Source: Fen-1245 sp963835535
GTDB taxonomy: Bacteria > Gemmatimonadota > Gemmatimonadetes > Gemmatimonadales > JACORV01
Assembly: GCA_963835535.1 (NCBI GenBank)
Contig: CAWIFL010000005.1
Coordinates: 62,001 to 126,000, forward strand
DNA length: 64,000 bases
Reading direction: 5' to 3'
The number at the start of each line of letters is the position of its first letter. The stretch's first letter is position 1. This document shows positions 46,797 to 54,737 of the stretch, piece after piece. A model generated the notes under the pieces. That model searched no databases. It saw only the letters and a list, made by a program, of their open reading frames with translations, and was not told the DNA's origin. The position numbers and the translations under genes were made by a program.

Positions 46797-48618
46797 GGCG
46801 TATGCGGCGGTGCTCGGCGTCGCCCTCGCCGCCTCGGTCGGCAGCCTGGCGAACGGCTTCGTGTTCGACGACGTGCGCATCGTCCAGCAGGACGCGCGCG
46901 TGCATTCGCTCGGGCGCCTGCCGGAGCTGCTGACGGGGCCGTACTGGAGCGACGATTACGCCAACAGCGCCTACCGCCCAGCCACCTCGGCGTCGTTCGC
47001 GGTGGACTGGGCGATCGGTGCGGGTCGGCCCGTGGTCTTCCACGCGACCAACGTCGCTCTGCATCTGGCGGTGGTGGCGCTCGTCCTCGCATTGTCGTCG
47101 CTCGTGCTCTCGGGTCCGGGGGCCGTGGTCGCCGCGCTCTGGTTCGCCGTGCAGCCGGTGCACGTCGAGGCGGTGGCGAACGTGGTCGGCCGCGCGGAGC
47201 TGCTCGCCGCCGCCGGCTATCTCGTCGCGGTGCTCGCGTACTTGAGATTCGGCGACGACGAAAGACGTCCCCGCGGCGCCCGGAGCGGAGCCCTCGTGCT
47301 CGCGGTGCTGGCAGGCGCCGCCGTCGCGTTCGGAGCGAAGGAGCACGCGCTCACCCTGCCGGCCGTTCTGGTGCTGGCCGACGCGTGGCGGGCGCACTCG
47401 CGCGGCGAGCCGCTGCGCTGGCGCCTCAGGAGGAACGCTCTGCTCCTCGGCGGTGTGCTCGCCCTCGCCCTCGGCTACCTCTACGCGCGCGCTCACGCCG
47501 TGGGCGGGTCGTTCGCCACGGGCGTGGCGGCTCCCGGGTTGGAGGGCGCCTCGATGTGGGGGCGCACGCTCGTCATGGCGCCGGCCGTGCTGGTCTGGCT
47601 CGAATGGCTGATCTTCCCGCTGCATCTCTCCGCAGACTACCTGCCGAATGAGTTCGTGCCGCGCGCCGAGCTCGGGCTCGCTCAGGTAGCCGGCTTTCTG
47701 GCGATGGCGGCGCTGCTGTGGTCCGCCGTGGCGGCGCGGAAGCGCGCGCCCGGCATCACGGCCGGCATCGCGTGGATGCTCGTGACCGCCGCGGTCGCGG
47801 CGAACGTCGTCTTCCCGACCGGCGTGATCCTGGGCGAACGGCTCGCCTACCTGCCATCGGTGGGGGCGGCCGTGGCGATCGGCGCGCTCTGGCAGCTGCT
47901 GCCGCCAGGGCGGCTCCGGTGGCCCGTCACCGCGGGGGTGCTGGCTGTGCTGGCGGCGCGCACGCTGGAACGCATCCCGGTCTGGCACGACGAGCAGCGG
48001 TTCCTCGCCGCGCTCGTGCGCGACGCGCCGGATTCGTATCGCACCCATTGGGGCCTGGGGGCGGAGGCGTTCAAGCGGGGCGCGTTCGCGGAGGGGGAGC
48101 GCGAGATGCAGACAGCGATCCGCATCGATCCTGCCGATGCGCAACTGGTCCAGGAACTTGGCGAGCGCTACCTCGAGGCCGGGCTTTTCGCGCCGGCGGC
48201 GCGCTACTTCGGGGCCTCGTACCGGCTCGACTCGACCCGGAGCGAAGCGGCGGTGCGCGCGGCATTCGCCTGGCTCAAGGCCGGGCGGCCGGACTCGGCG
48301 GCGGCGATCGGCGGTGCCGCACTGCAGGACACCCCGGACGCACCCGCGCTCCTGATCACGACGGGTGAGGCGTATCTGGACCTGGGCCGGCCTAGGGACG
48401 CCCTGGCGCTCGCGCGCCGCCTGGCCTGGCTGGCGCCGGGTGTCTGGTGGTACCAGCAGACCGCGGGCTACGCCGCGGCGCGCAACGGGCGGTGCGACGA
48501 GGCCCGCTCCCGGCTCGAGCGGGCGGTCCGGCTGGCGCCAGCCGAGGCAGGACCCGCGCAGATGCTGCGCCGCCTGGACGGAGGCCCGACGTGCGGCCTC
48601 GGCACGGGGCGTTCGTGA
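46783..48618 (+). CDS. TMTC-like membrane protein with C-terminal TPR repeats (copy 1)
   Basis: The 611-residue protein has about ten membrane helices (1-400) and then TPR-like helical pairs (405-600). It resembles TMTC proteins, which in animals are ER O-mannosyltransferases. Matching landmarks are NGFVFDDVRIVQQDARVHS (acidic DD motif), YRPATSASFAVDWAIGAGRP, FHATNVALHLAVVALV, VQPVHVEAVANVVGRAELLA and GAKEHALTLPAVL, and the PLHLSADY segment. A periplasmic protein O-glycosyltransferase is a reasonable but unproven role. It starts with ATG inside the end of the previous gene and overlaps copy 2 by GTGA. Confidence 0.75.
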   Translation: MPSGRAYAAVLGVALAASVGSLANGFVFDDVRIVQQDARVHSLGRLPELLTGPYWSDDYANSAYRPATSASFAVDWAIGAGRPVVFHATNVALHLAVVALVLALSSLVLSGPGAVVAALWFAVQPVHVEAVANVVGRAELLAAAGYLVAVLAYLRFGDDERRPRGARSGALVLAVLAGAAVAFGAKEHALTLPAVLVLADAWRAHSRGEPLRWRLRRNALLLGGVLALALGYLYARAHAVGGSFATGVAAPGLEGASMWGRTLVMAPAVLVWLEWLIFPLHLSADYLPNEFVPRAELGLAQVAGFLAMAALLWSAVAARKRAPGITAGIAWMLVTAAVAANVVFPTGVILGERLAYLPSVGAAVAIGALWQLLPPGRLRWPVTAGVLAVLAARTLERIPVWHDEQRFLAALVRDAPDSYRTHWGLGAEAFKRGAFAEGEREMQTAIRIDPADAQLVQELGERYLEAGLFAPAARYFGASYRLDSTRSEAAVRAAFAWLKAGRPDSAAAIGGAALQDTPDAPALLITTGEAYLDLGRPRDALALARRLAWLAPGVWWYQQTAGYAAARNGRCDEARSRLERAVRLAPAEAGPAQMLRRLDGGPTCGLGTGRS

Positions 48619-50423
48619 CGCGGGCGCGCGCGGCACTGCTGGCGGCCGCCGTCGCGGCGGCGGTCTACCTGCCGTCGCTCGGCAACCGCTTTGCCCTGGA
48701 CGACGGCACGATCGTGGAACACAACCCCGCTGCGCATTCGGTGGGTGCGGCGGTGCAGGCGTTCGGGCGAACCTACTGGCCGCCCGAGCGCGGAGCGGGG
48801 CAGTGGCGTCCCCTCGTCATTCTCTCGTTCGCCGTGGACTGGCAGCTCTCCGGGGGCAGCCCGGCCTGGCTGCACGCGGTCAACGTGGCGTGGCACGCGG
48901 CGGCGACCGCCCTCCTCGTGCCGGTGCTTGCCGCCTACGTGCCGGTGACGGCGGCTCTGGCCGGGGCGATCGTCTTCGCGGTGCACCCCGTGCACGTGGA
49001 GGCGGTGGCCAACCTCGTCGGCCGCGCCGAGCCGATGGCCGCGGTCTTCCTGATGCTGGCCGTTCTCGCCGGTCGAGCGGTGCGGCAGAGAGTGCGCGAG
49101 GGGCGCGCTGCGTGGCCCGCCGAAGTGTGGCTGCTCGGGGCCGTGGTCGCCGGCCTCCTCACCAAGGAGCACGCGGCCGTGGCGGTCGCGCTGCTCGCCC
49201 TGGACGACCTGGCCACGCGGGAGGTGCTGCCGCAGGGCCTGCCGCGGCGCGACTACGCCGCCGTCGTCGCGGTCACGGCGGTGTGGTTCCTGGTGCGTCG
49301 CGGCATAGATGCGGGCCAGTCATTCACGATGCTCGCCCCGACGTTCTTCGGCCTGGGCGCGGTGGGCAGGATCAGCACGATGCTCCCGGTCGTGTTCGTG
49401 CTCATTCGACTGCTGGTCTGGCCGTTCAGCCTGTCGCCGGACTATTTCCCGCAGGTCGTGCCCCGGCTCGAGCACCCGACGCTCCTGGGCGGCGCGGGAC
49501 TCCTGCTGCTCATCGGGCTCGCGGCGCTGGCGGTGCTGGCCTGGCGGAAGAATCGCGCGCTCTCAGCCGGCGTGTTCGTCATCGGGATCGCCTGGCTCCC
49601 GACTGCCAACCTCCTCTTTCCGACGGGGATCGTCCTGGCGGAGCGGACCCTGTACCTCGCGACGGTGGGCGTGGCTCTCGTCGCTGCGGCGGGCTTCGCG
49701 TGGCTCGCGGGCCGGCGTGGCGCGCGCGTCGCCGTCGTTGCGACGGGCTGCGTCGCCGTGGCATTCGGCGCGCGCACGCTGATGCAGATCCCGGTCTGGC
49801 GCGACAACCGCGATCTCGCCCTGTGGGCTCTCGACGCCCATCCGGAGGCGTACCGCGCTCATCAGGCTGCCGCCCGTGCCCTCGTCCTCCTCGGGGACCT
49901 TCCGGCTGCGCTCCACCAGTACGCGATCTCCATCGAGATCTACCCGCTGGATCACTACAACCTCACCGAGGCGTCCGCGGCCGCGCTGGACGCGGGTCGC
50001 GTCAATCTGGCCCTCGATTACCTGCATCGTGCCGAGCGGCTGAACGGCTCGTACGGCCTGGCCCAGATCCTCCTCGCCAGGGCGCTGCTCGCCTCGGGCG
50101 CGCCGCGCGACGCGCTCGCCCACGCCAGGCGCGCCGTCGTCCTCCTGCCGCGCCACCCCGAGGCGGCCCGGATGCTCGCGGCCAGCTGGATGGCGCTGGC
50201 TCAGGCGGACAGCGCGCTGGCTGTCTGGCCGGCCTTCCGCGGGCGCGGCGGCTCGCCGTTCGATGGGTGGCTGCTCGAGGCCTCGACGCTTGCTGCTGCC
50301 CACGAGCCTCAGCCTGCGCAGCTGGCGCTGGACTCGGCCTCCCGCTACGCGGCTTCGGACAGCACCGCGCCGCGCCGGCTCGCCGAGGTGCGTGCGCTGG
50401 TTGAGAATGCGAGGCTGCGATAA
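48615..50423 (+). CDS. TMTC-like membrane protein with C-terminal TPR repeats (copy 2)
   Basis: The 602-residue paralogue of the previous gene has the same order: LPSLGNRFALDDGTIVEHNP, WRPLVILSFAVDWQLSGG, LHAVNVAWHAAATALL, VHPVHVEAVANLVGRAEPMA, TKEHAAVAVALLALD, SLSPDYFP and a TPR-like tail. GTG at 48615 overlaps the previous stop (GTGA). It is last before the pilA region, 195 bases upstream of pilA1. The two copies are clearly diverged, so they may use different acceptors or sugars. Protein glycosylation, perhaps of pilin, is inferred from position only. Confidence 0.75.
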   Translation: MTRARAALLAAAVAAAVYLPSLGNRFALDDGTIVEHNPAAHSVGAAVQAFGRTYWPPERGAGQWRPLVILSFAVDWQLSGGSPAWLHAVNVAWHAAATALLVPVLAAYVPVTAALAGAIVFAVHPVHVEAVANLVGRAEPMAAVFLMLAVLAGRAVRQRVREGRAAWPAEVWLLGAVVAGLLTKEHAAVAVALLALDDLATREVLPQGLPRRDYAAVVAVTAVWFLVRRGIDAGQSFTMLAPTFFGLGAVGRISTMLPVVFVLIRLLVWPFSLSPDYFPQVVPRLEHPTLLGGAGLLLLIGLAALAVLAWRKNRALSAGVFVIGIAWLPTANLLFPTGIVLAERTLYLATVGVALVAAAGFAWLAGRRGARVAVVATGCVAVAFGARTLMQIPVWRDNRDLALWALDAHPEAYRAHQAAARALVLLGDLPAALHQYAISIEIYPLDHYNLTEASAAALDAGRVNLALDYLHRAERLNGSYGLAQILLARALLASGAPRDALAHARRAVVLLPRHPEAARMLAASWMALAQADSALAVWPAFRGRGGSPFDGWLLEASTLAAAHEPQPAQLALDSASRYAASDSTAPRRLAEVRALVENARLR

Positions 50424-50447
50424 CGGCGTTGCGAGGAGCGAGGCGAC

Positions 50448-50460
50448 TTGCATAACGCAA
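50448..50460. promoter_or_regulatory. Dyad TTGCATAACGCAA, candidate PilR enhancer site
   Basis: The site lies 91 bases upstream of the -24 element of the pilA1 sigma-54 promoter, a normal distance for an NtrC-type activator site. It matches the pilS upstream dyad (30903-30915) at 12 of 13 positions. Confidence 0.45.
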
Positions 50461-50550
50461 GACCCCTGGGGGGCCGACGGGGCCATATCAGGGATTGAGA
50501 ACGCCCGTATCACCAAGAATCATAACGGATTGACGTAGAAGACCGTGGGG

Positions 50551-50566
50551 TGGCACAGCGGTTGCT
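50551..50566 (+). promoter_or_regulatory. Sigma-54 promoter of pilA1
   Basis: TGGCACAGCGGTTGCT matches the -24/-12 consensus closely: GG and GC are ten bases apart. Transcription should start near 50577, giving a leader of about 42 bases to the ATG at 50619. It fits activation by PilR, encoded at 32609. Confidence 0.85.
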
Positions 50567-50618
50567 CCTTGGCTGGTGGGCGCTTTCCGTGCTTCACACA
50601 TCTCCGGAGGTAGTCTCA

Positions 50619-50996
50619 ATGCGCAACGCCAAGGGTTTCACCCTGATCGAGCTGCTGATCGTGGTGGTCATCATCGGCATTCTGGCCGCCATCGCAATCC
50701 CGAAGTTCGCGAACACGAAGGAGAAGGCGTACATCGCATCGATGAAGGCCGACCTGCGCAACCTGATCACCGCGCAGGAAGCGTACTTCGCCGACCAGGT
50801 GACCTACGCCAGCGTCACGACGAACCTGAACTACGGCGTGTCGGCCGGGAACACGGTGACGATCGGGACGGCGACGGGGACGGGCTGGACCGCGACGTCG
50901 AAGAACAACGCGACCACGAAGACCTGCGGGATCTACGTGGGCGCCGTGACGCCGCCGGTTGCGGGCGAGGCGGAAGGCGCGCCCACCTGCCAGTAG
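50619..50996 (+). CDS. pilA: Major type IV pilin, copy 1
   Basis: The 125-residue prepilin begins MRNAKG and is cut before FTLIELLIVVVIIGILAAIA, a perfect class III N-terminal helix with Glu5. The mature protein is about 119 residues, short for a PilA, with KFANTKEKAYIASMKADLRN, then a Thr/Asn-rich globular part and a Cys pair (TCGIY and the penultimate Cys) suggesting the C-terminal disulphide loop. ATG at 50619 has GGAGG eight bases upstream and a sigma-54 promoter. It differs from copy 2 at one residue (Lys versus Thr in ATS-K/T-NNATT). Confidence 0.95.
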   Translation: MRNAKGFTLIELLIVVVIIGILAAIAIPKFANTKEKAYIASMKADLRNLITAQEAYFADQVTYASVTTNLNYGVSAGNTVTIGTATGTGWTATSKNNATTKTCGIYVGAVTPPVAGEAEGAPTCQ

Positions 50997-51005
50997 ACGG
51001 AGCAT

Positions 51006-51030
51006 GCAGGACCCTGGGGGGTGGTCCTGC
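51006..51030 (+). terminator. Hairpin between pilA copies 1 and 2
   Basis: A perfect 8-bp stem (51006-51013 with 51023-51030, GCAGGACC and GGTCCTGC) follows the copy 1 stop by nine bases. There is no T run, so it may attenuate or stabilise the mRNA and leave partial read-through to copy 2. Similar CCTGGGGGG..CGGGGCCA sequence occurs upstream of copy 1 (50464-50485), a sign that the duplication included flanking DNA. Confidence 0.55.
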
Positions 51031-51082
51031 GGGGCCACCCACCCGGCTCGTTGGAGCGTTTCAACCTTTTACGGAGGTGTCT

Positions 51083-51460
51083 GTGCGCAACGCCAAGGGC
51101 TTCACGCTGATCGAGCTTCTGATCGTGGTGGTCATCATCGGCATTCTGGCCGCCATCGCGATCCCGAAGTTCGCGAACACGAAGGAGAAGGCGTATATCG
51201 CGTCGATGAAGGCCGATCTGCGCAACCTGATCACGGCGCAGGAAGCGTACTTCGCCGACCAGGTGACCTACGCCAGCGTCACGACGAACCTGAACTACGG
51301 CGTGTCCGCTGGGAACACGGTGACGATCGGGACGGCGACCGGGACGGGCTGGACCGCGACGTCGACGAACAACGCGACCACGAAGACCTGCGGGATCTAC
51401 GTGGGCGCCGTGACGCCGCCGGTTGCGGGCGAGGCGGAAGGCGCGCCCACCTGCCAGTAG
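51083..51460 (+). CDS. pilA2: Major type IV pilin, copy 2
   Basis: The 125-residue prepilin is identical to copy 1 except one residue, yet carries about a dozen silent changes, mostly in the first half; the last third of the gene is almost identical in DNA. It starts with GTG at 51083 after GGAGG. No separate -24/-12 or -35/-10 promoter is evident, so it probably depends on read-through from the pilA1 promoter past the hairpin at 51006. Leader cleavage is after Gly6 (MRNAKG). Confidence 0.95.
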   Translation: MRNAKGFTLIELLIVVVIIGILAAIAIPKFANTKEKAYIASMKADLRNLITAQEAYFADQVTYASVTTNLNYGVSAGNTVTIGTATGTGWTATSTNNATTKTCGIYVGAVTPPVAGEAEGAPTCQ

Positions 51461-51488
51461 TAGTTGGTAGAACGTTGGTCGGTTGTAC

Positions 51489-51513
51489 GGGGGCGGCGCA
51501 CTCCGCCGCCCCC
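51489..51513 (+). terminator. Hairpin between pilA copies 2 and 3
   Basis: A perfect 10-bp G/C stem (51489-51498 with 51504-51513) closes a CACTC loop 28 bases after the copy 2 stop. No T run follows. It is likely an attenuator or 3'-end stabiliser. Confidence 0.6.
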
Positions 51514-51577
51514 GGCGGTTATCGGGGATACGCGCCGGCAACACCCGGCTTGAGCAGTCCATCTGGAGGCGACGCCA

Positions 51578-51955
51578 GTGCGTAACACCAGGGGCTTCAC
51601 CCTCATCGAGCTGATCATGGTGGTCGTGATCATCGGGATCCTGGCGTCCATCGCCATCCCGAAGTTCGGGAACACCAAGGAGAAAGCGTACGTCGCGGGG
51701 ATGAAGGCCGACCTGCGGAACCTGGTGACGGCGCAGGAGGCGTACTTCGCCGAGTTCGTCACGTACGCGAGCACGACGGGCAATCTCAACTACAACGTGA
51801 CGACGGGGAACACCGTCAGCCTCGTGTCGTCTTCGGGGCAGGGATGGAGCGCTACCTCGACGAACACGGGCACCGCGCACACCTGCGGGATCTTTATCGG
51901 CAACGCCACCCCGCCGATGGCTGGAGAGTTCGAGGGGCAGCCGGCCTGCCAGTAG
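51578..51955 (+). CDS. pilA3: Type IV pilin paralogue, copy 3
   Basis: Also exactly 125 residues, but diverged: leader MRNTRG, then FTLIELIMVVVIIGILASIA, KFGNTKEKAYVAGMKADLRN and a globular part with GNTVSLVSSSGQGWSATSTN and the same two Cys. The GTG at 51578 is preceded by GGAGG. It may be a minor or alternative pilin. The upstream hairpin and lack of an obvious own promoter suggest lower expression than copies 1 and 2. Confidence 0.93.
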   Translation: MRNTRGFTLIELIMVVVIIGILASIAIPKFGNTKEKAYVAGMKADLRNLVTAQEAYFAEFVTYASTTGNLNYNVTTGNTVSLVSSSGQGWSATSTNTGTAHTCGIFIGNATPPMAGEFEGQPACQ

Positions 51956-51977
51956 GCGGAGTGGTCGACCGGTTGCG

Positions 51978-52008
51978 GGGCGGCGTCGCGACGCCGCCCT
52001 TTGCTTTT
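51978..52008 (+). terminator. Rho-independent terminator after the pilin genes
   Basis: GGGCGGCGTC (51978-51987) pairs with GACGCCGCCC (51990-51999), followed by TTTGCTTTT. This is the best classical terminator in the window and closes the pilA unit. Confidence 0.85.
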
Positions 52009-52026
52009 CCGGCCCGGGGAGGCAAC

Positions 52027-53205
52027 GTGGAGTCCATGGTGAGCGGCCCTCAGCCGAGCCCGCCGCGGCCCAGTCCTTCGCTCCGGACGGAGCTGCTGGT
52101 CAACTTGGCCGTGCTGGCGGCCGGGGCGCTCGTGCTTGCGGTCCTGTCGTCCGTCCTGGCTCCGCTTCTGGGGCACGGGGTTCTCGGCTTCGTGCTGCTG
52201 ACCGTGCTCATCGGGGCCGACATCGCCGTGTTCCTCGGCTTCGGGAGGTATCTCGTCTCGCGCCTGGTCACGGCGCCGATGGAGGCGCTGGTGGAGGCCA
52301 CGCAGGCCGTCGCGTCCGGCGAGCTGTCCCGCCGCGCCTCTCCGGCCGGCACCCGCGAGTTCGACCACCTTGCCGACAGCGTCAACCAGATGACGGAGCG
52401 ACTGCTCGACGCCCAGGGGGCGCTCGTGCGGGCCGAGAAGCTGGCGTCGGTGGGACGGCTCGCCGCCGGGGTCGCGCACGAGGTGGGCAATCCGCTGGCC
52501 GCGGTCGCCAACTACGTCGAGCTGCTCCGGCGGCGCGGCGTGGAGCCCGAGATCGTGGCGGCGATCGAGCGCGAAGCGGGCCGCATCGACGTGATCGTGC
52601 GCAGCCTCCTGGACTATGCGCGGCCTCGGGACGCCAGGCGCGAGCGGGTGGATCTCGCCGCGGTCGCGTCGCGCGCCGTGGAGCTGCTGCGCTCGCAGGG
52701 GGTGCTGCGACCGGTCAGCGTGGAGGTGGCGCCGGCGTGCGAGCTGCCGTCCGTGCTTGGCGATGCGGCGGCGCTCGAGCAGGTCTTCGTCAACCTGCTG
52801 CTGAATGCCGTGGATGCCGCGGGGGAGGGAGGCCGGATCGCCGTCGTCGCCGGAACGACGCGCCTGGGCGAGAGCGAAGCGGCGCGCCGCGGCTCGGATG
52901 CGCCCGAAGGCGGCTCCGCCGTCCCGCGACTGGTCCGCCGTTCCAGCCGCCATCTGGAAGGCGCGGCCGACGGCAGCCTCGCGGTCCAGGTGATCGTCGC
53001 GGACAGCGGCGGCGGCGTGCCGGAGGAGCTCCGGGACCGCATCTTCGATCCCTTCTTCACCACCAAGCCGCCCGGGAAGGGCACCGGCCTCGGCCTGGCC
53101 ATCGTGCAGCGAATCGTCCAGGATCACGGCGGACGCGTCGATGTCTTCGCCGCGCGCGAGGGCGGCGCGGCGTTCGCGGTGACGCTGCCGGGTCTCGCCT
53201 CGTGA
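52027..53205 (+). CDS. Sensor histidine kinase (NtrB-like) paired with the next regulator
   Basis: The 392-residue kinase has two membrane helices (about residues 20-45 and 52-75) with almost no periplasmic loop. A HAMP-like segment (VTAPMEALVEATQAVASGEL) follows, then HisKA with His151 in GVAHEVGNPLAAV and an HATPase domain (NLLLNAVDAA, VADSGGGVP, FDPFFTTKPPGKGTGLGLAI). GTG at 52027 has GGGGAGG just upstream; an ATG at 52036 is the alternative. The stop overlaps the regulator GTG. The short sensor part suggests sensing within or at the membrane. It lies between the pilA genes and the minor pilins. Confidence 0.88.
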   Translation: MESMVSGPQPSPPRPSPSLRTELLVNLAVLAAGALVLAVLSSVLAPLLGHGVLGFVLLTVLIGADIAVFLGFGRYLVSRLVTAPMEALVEATQAVASGELSRRASPAGTREFDHLADSVNQMTERLLDAQGALVRAEKLASVGRLAAGVAHEVGNPLAAVANYVELLRRRGVEPEIVAAIEREAGRIDVIVRSLLDYARPRDARRERVDLAAVASRAVELLRSQGVLRPVSVEVAPACELPSVLGDAAALEQVFVNLLLNAVDAAGEGGRIAVVAGTTRLGESEAARRGSDAPEGGSAVPRLVRRSSRHLEGAADGSLAVQVIVADSGGGVPEELRDRIFDPFFTTKPPGKGTGLGLAIVQRIVQDHGGRVDVFAAREGGAAFAVTLPGLAS

Positions 53206-54575
53206 GACTGCTCGTGATCGACGACGAGCCGGGGCTGCGGCGGTCGCTGCGGCTGCTCCTGAGCGAGGAGGGGTTCGAGGTCGCCGAAGCCGACGACGGA
53301 GACAAGGGTCTGGCGCGGGCCCTGGCGGAGCCGTTCGACGCCGTGCTGTGCGACGTCCGGATGCCGTCCGTGGACGGCCTCGAGTTCCTGCGCCGTTACC
53401 GCGCCGCCGGCGGTGCGGCGCTGGTGATCATGATGAGCGCCTACGGGTCCGAGGACGCGGCGATCGCGGCGATGAAGGAAGGGGCCTACGATTACATCCC
53501 CAAGCCCTTCCGCGCCGACGAGGTGATCCTGGTCCTGCGCAAGGCCGAGGAGCGCGAGCGGCTGCGCCGCGAGGTCGAATCGCTGCGGTCGGCCCTGGGG
53601 AGCGGCGCCGCGTCGCCCGACATCGTCGCCGAGTCCGCGGCCATGCGCTCCGCTCTGGACGTGATCGCGAAGGTCGCGCCGCACACGACCACCGTCCTCA
53701 TCACCGGTCCCAGCGGGACGGGCAAGGAGGTCCTCGCCCGCGAGTTGCACCGTCTCTCGCCGCGTGCGGGCCATCCGTTCGTGGCCGTGAACTGCGCGGC
53801 GATCCCGGAGTCCCTGCTCGAATCGGAGCTCTTCGGCCACGTGCGCGGCGCCTTCACCGGCGCCGTGGGCGACCACAAGGGGCTCTTCGAGGAGGCCGCG
53901 GGCGGCACGCTGTTCCTGGACGAGGTAGGTGAATTGCCGCCGTCCCTCCAGGCCAAGCTGCTCCGCGTGCTCCAGGACGGCGAGGTGCGCCGCGTCGGCG
54001 ACCACGCGGCGCACCGCGTGGACGCGCGTGTGGTGGCCGCCACGGCGCGCGACCTCGAGGCCGGTGTCGCGGACGGCACGTTCCGGGAGGACCTCTTCTA
54101 CCGGCTGAACGTCATCGCCGTCCGGCTGACGCCGCTGGCGGAGCGGCCCGAGGACATCCCGGCCCTGGTGCGCGCGCTGCTGGCGCGGCATTGCGCCCGC
54201 CTCGGCGTCGGCGTCCCCGAGATCGACCCCGATGCGGCGCGCGCGCTCCTCGACCACGCCTGGCCGGGCAACGTGCGGGAGCTGTCGAACGCGCTGGAGC
54301 GCGCGCTGGTGCTGGCGCGCGGGCGCACGGTGCGTCGTGAAGACCTGCCGGCGGCGGTGCTGGAGCCCGTGGCGCGGCCGCCGGAGCCCGGCGGCTTCGG
54401 CGCCGATCTCACGCTCCGCCATCACGGCGGCGATCTCGACCAGCAGCTCATTCGCGAGGCGCTGCTCCGGAGCGGCGGAAACCGGCGCAAGGCGGCCGAG
54501 CTGCTGGGCATCTCCGTGCGGGCGCTCTTCTACAAGCTCAAGGGCCTGGGTATCACGGACGGCCAGGGACAGTGA
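53202..54575 (+). CDS. Sigma-54-dependent NtrC-type response regulator
   Basis: The 457-residue regulator has a receiver (Asp51 in LCDVRMPS), an AAA+ domain with Walker A GPSGTGKE, the canonical GAFTGA loop (216-221), GGTLFLDEVGEL and HAWPGNVRELSNALERAL. A Fis-type HTH (GGNRRKAAELLGISVRALFY) ends it. It is distinct from PilR at 32609. The adjacent downstream operon of minor pilins has a sigma-54-type promoter (54738), so this protein is the obvious candidate activator. Confidence 0.92.
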   Translation: MRLLVIDDEPGLRRSLRLLLSEEGFEVAEADDGDKGLARALAEPFDAVLCDVRMPSVDGLEFLRRYRAAGGAALVIMMSAYGSEDAAIAAMKEGAYDYIPKPFRADEVILVLRKAEERERLRREVESLRSALGSGAASPDIVAESAAMRSALDVIAKVAPHTTTVLITGPSGTGKEVLARELHRLSPRAGHPFVAVNCAAIPESLLESELFGHVRGAFTGAVGDHKGLFEEAAGGTLFLDEVGELPPSLQAKLLRVLQDGEVRRVGDHAAHRVDARVVAATARDLEAGVADGTFREDLFYRLNVIAVRLTPLAERPEDIPALVRALLARHCARLGVGVPEIDPDAARALLDHAWPGNVRELSNALERALVLARGRTVRREDLPAAVLEPVARPPEPGGFGADLTLRHHGGDLDQQLIREALLRSGGNRRKAAELLGISVRALFYKLKGLGITDGQGQ

Positions 54576-54601
54576 CGCCAGTGTGGCGATACTGACGATG
54601 C

Positions 54602-54638
54602 TGCAATGCATTGCACGCTAGAACGCACGAGTTGCACG
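54602..54638. promoter_or_regulatory. Palindrome and direct repeats upstream of the minor pilin operon
   Basis: A perfect 14-bp palindrome (54602-54615, TGCAATGCATTGCA) overlaps the first of two TTGCACG direct repeats (54611-54617 and 54632-54638), whose starts are 21 bases apart, two helical turns. They lie 100-136 bases upstream of the -24 element and may be activator sites. Confidence 0.4.
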
Positions 54639-54737
54639 GTTCACCAGCTGCGCTGAAGGGTGTCGCGCCGGCCTAGTGATCACATAAGTCATTATATTGC
54701 AACGTGTTGATTGATGTCTGCTGCTGCGGTTGTCGGC

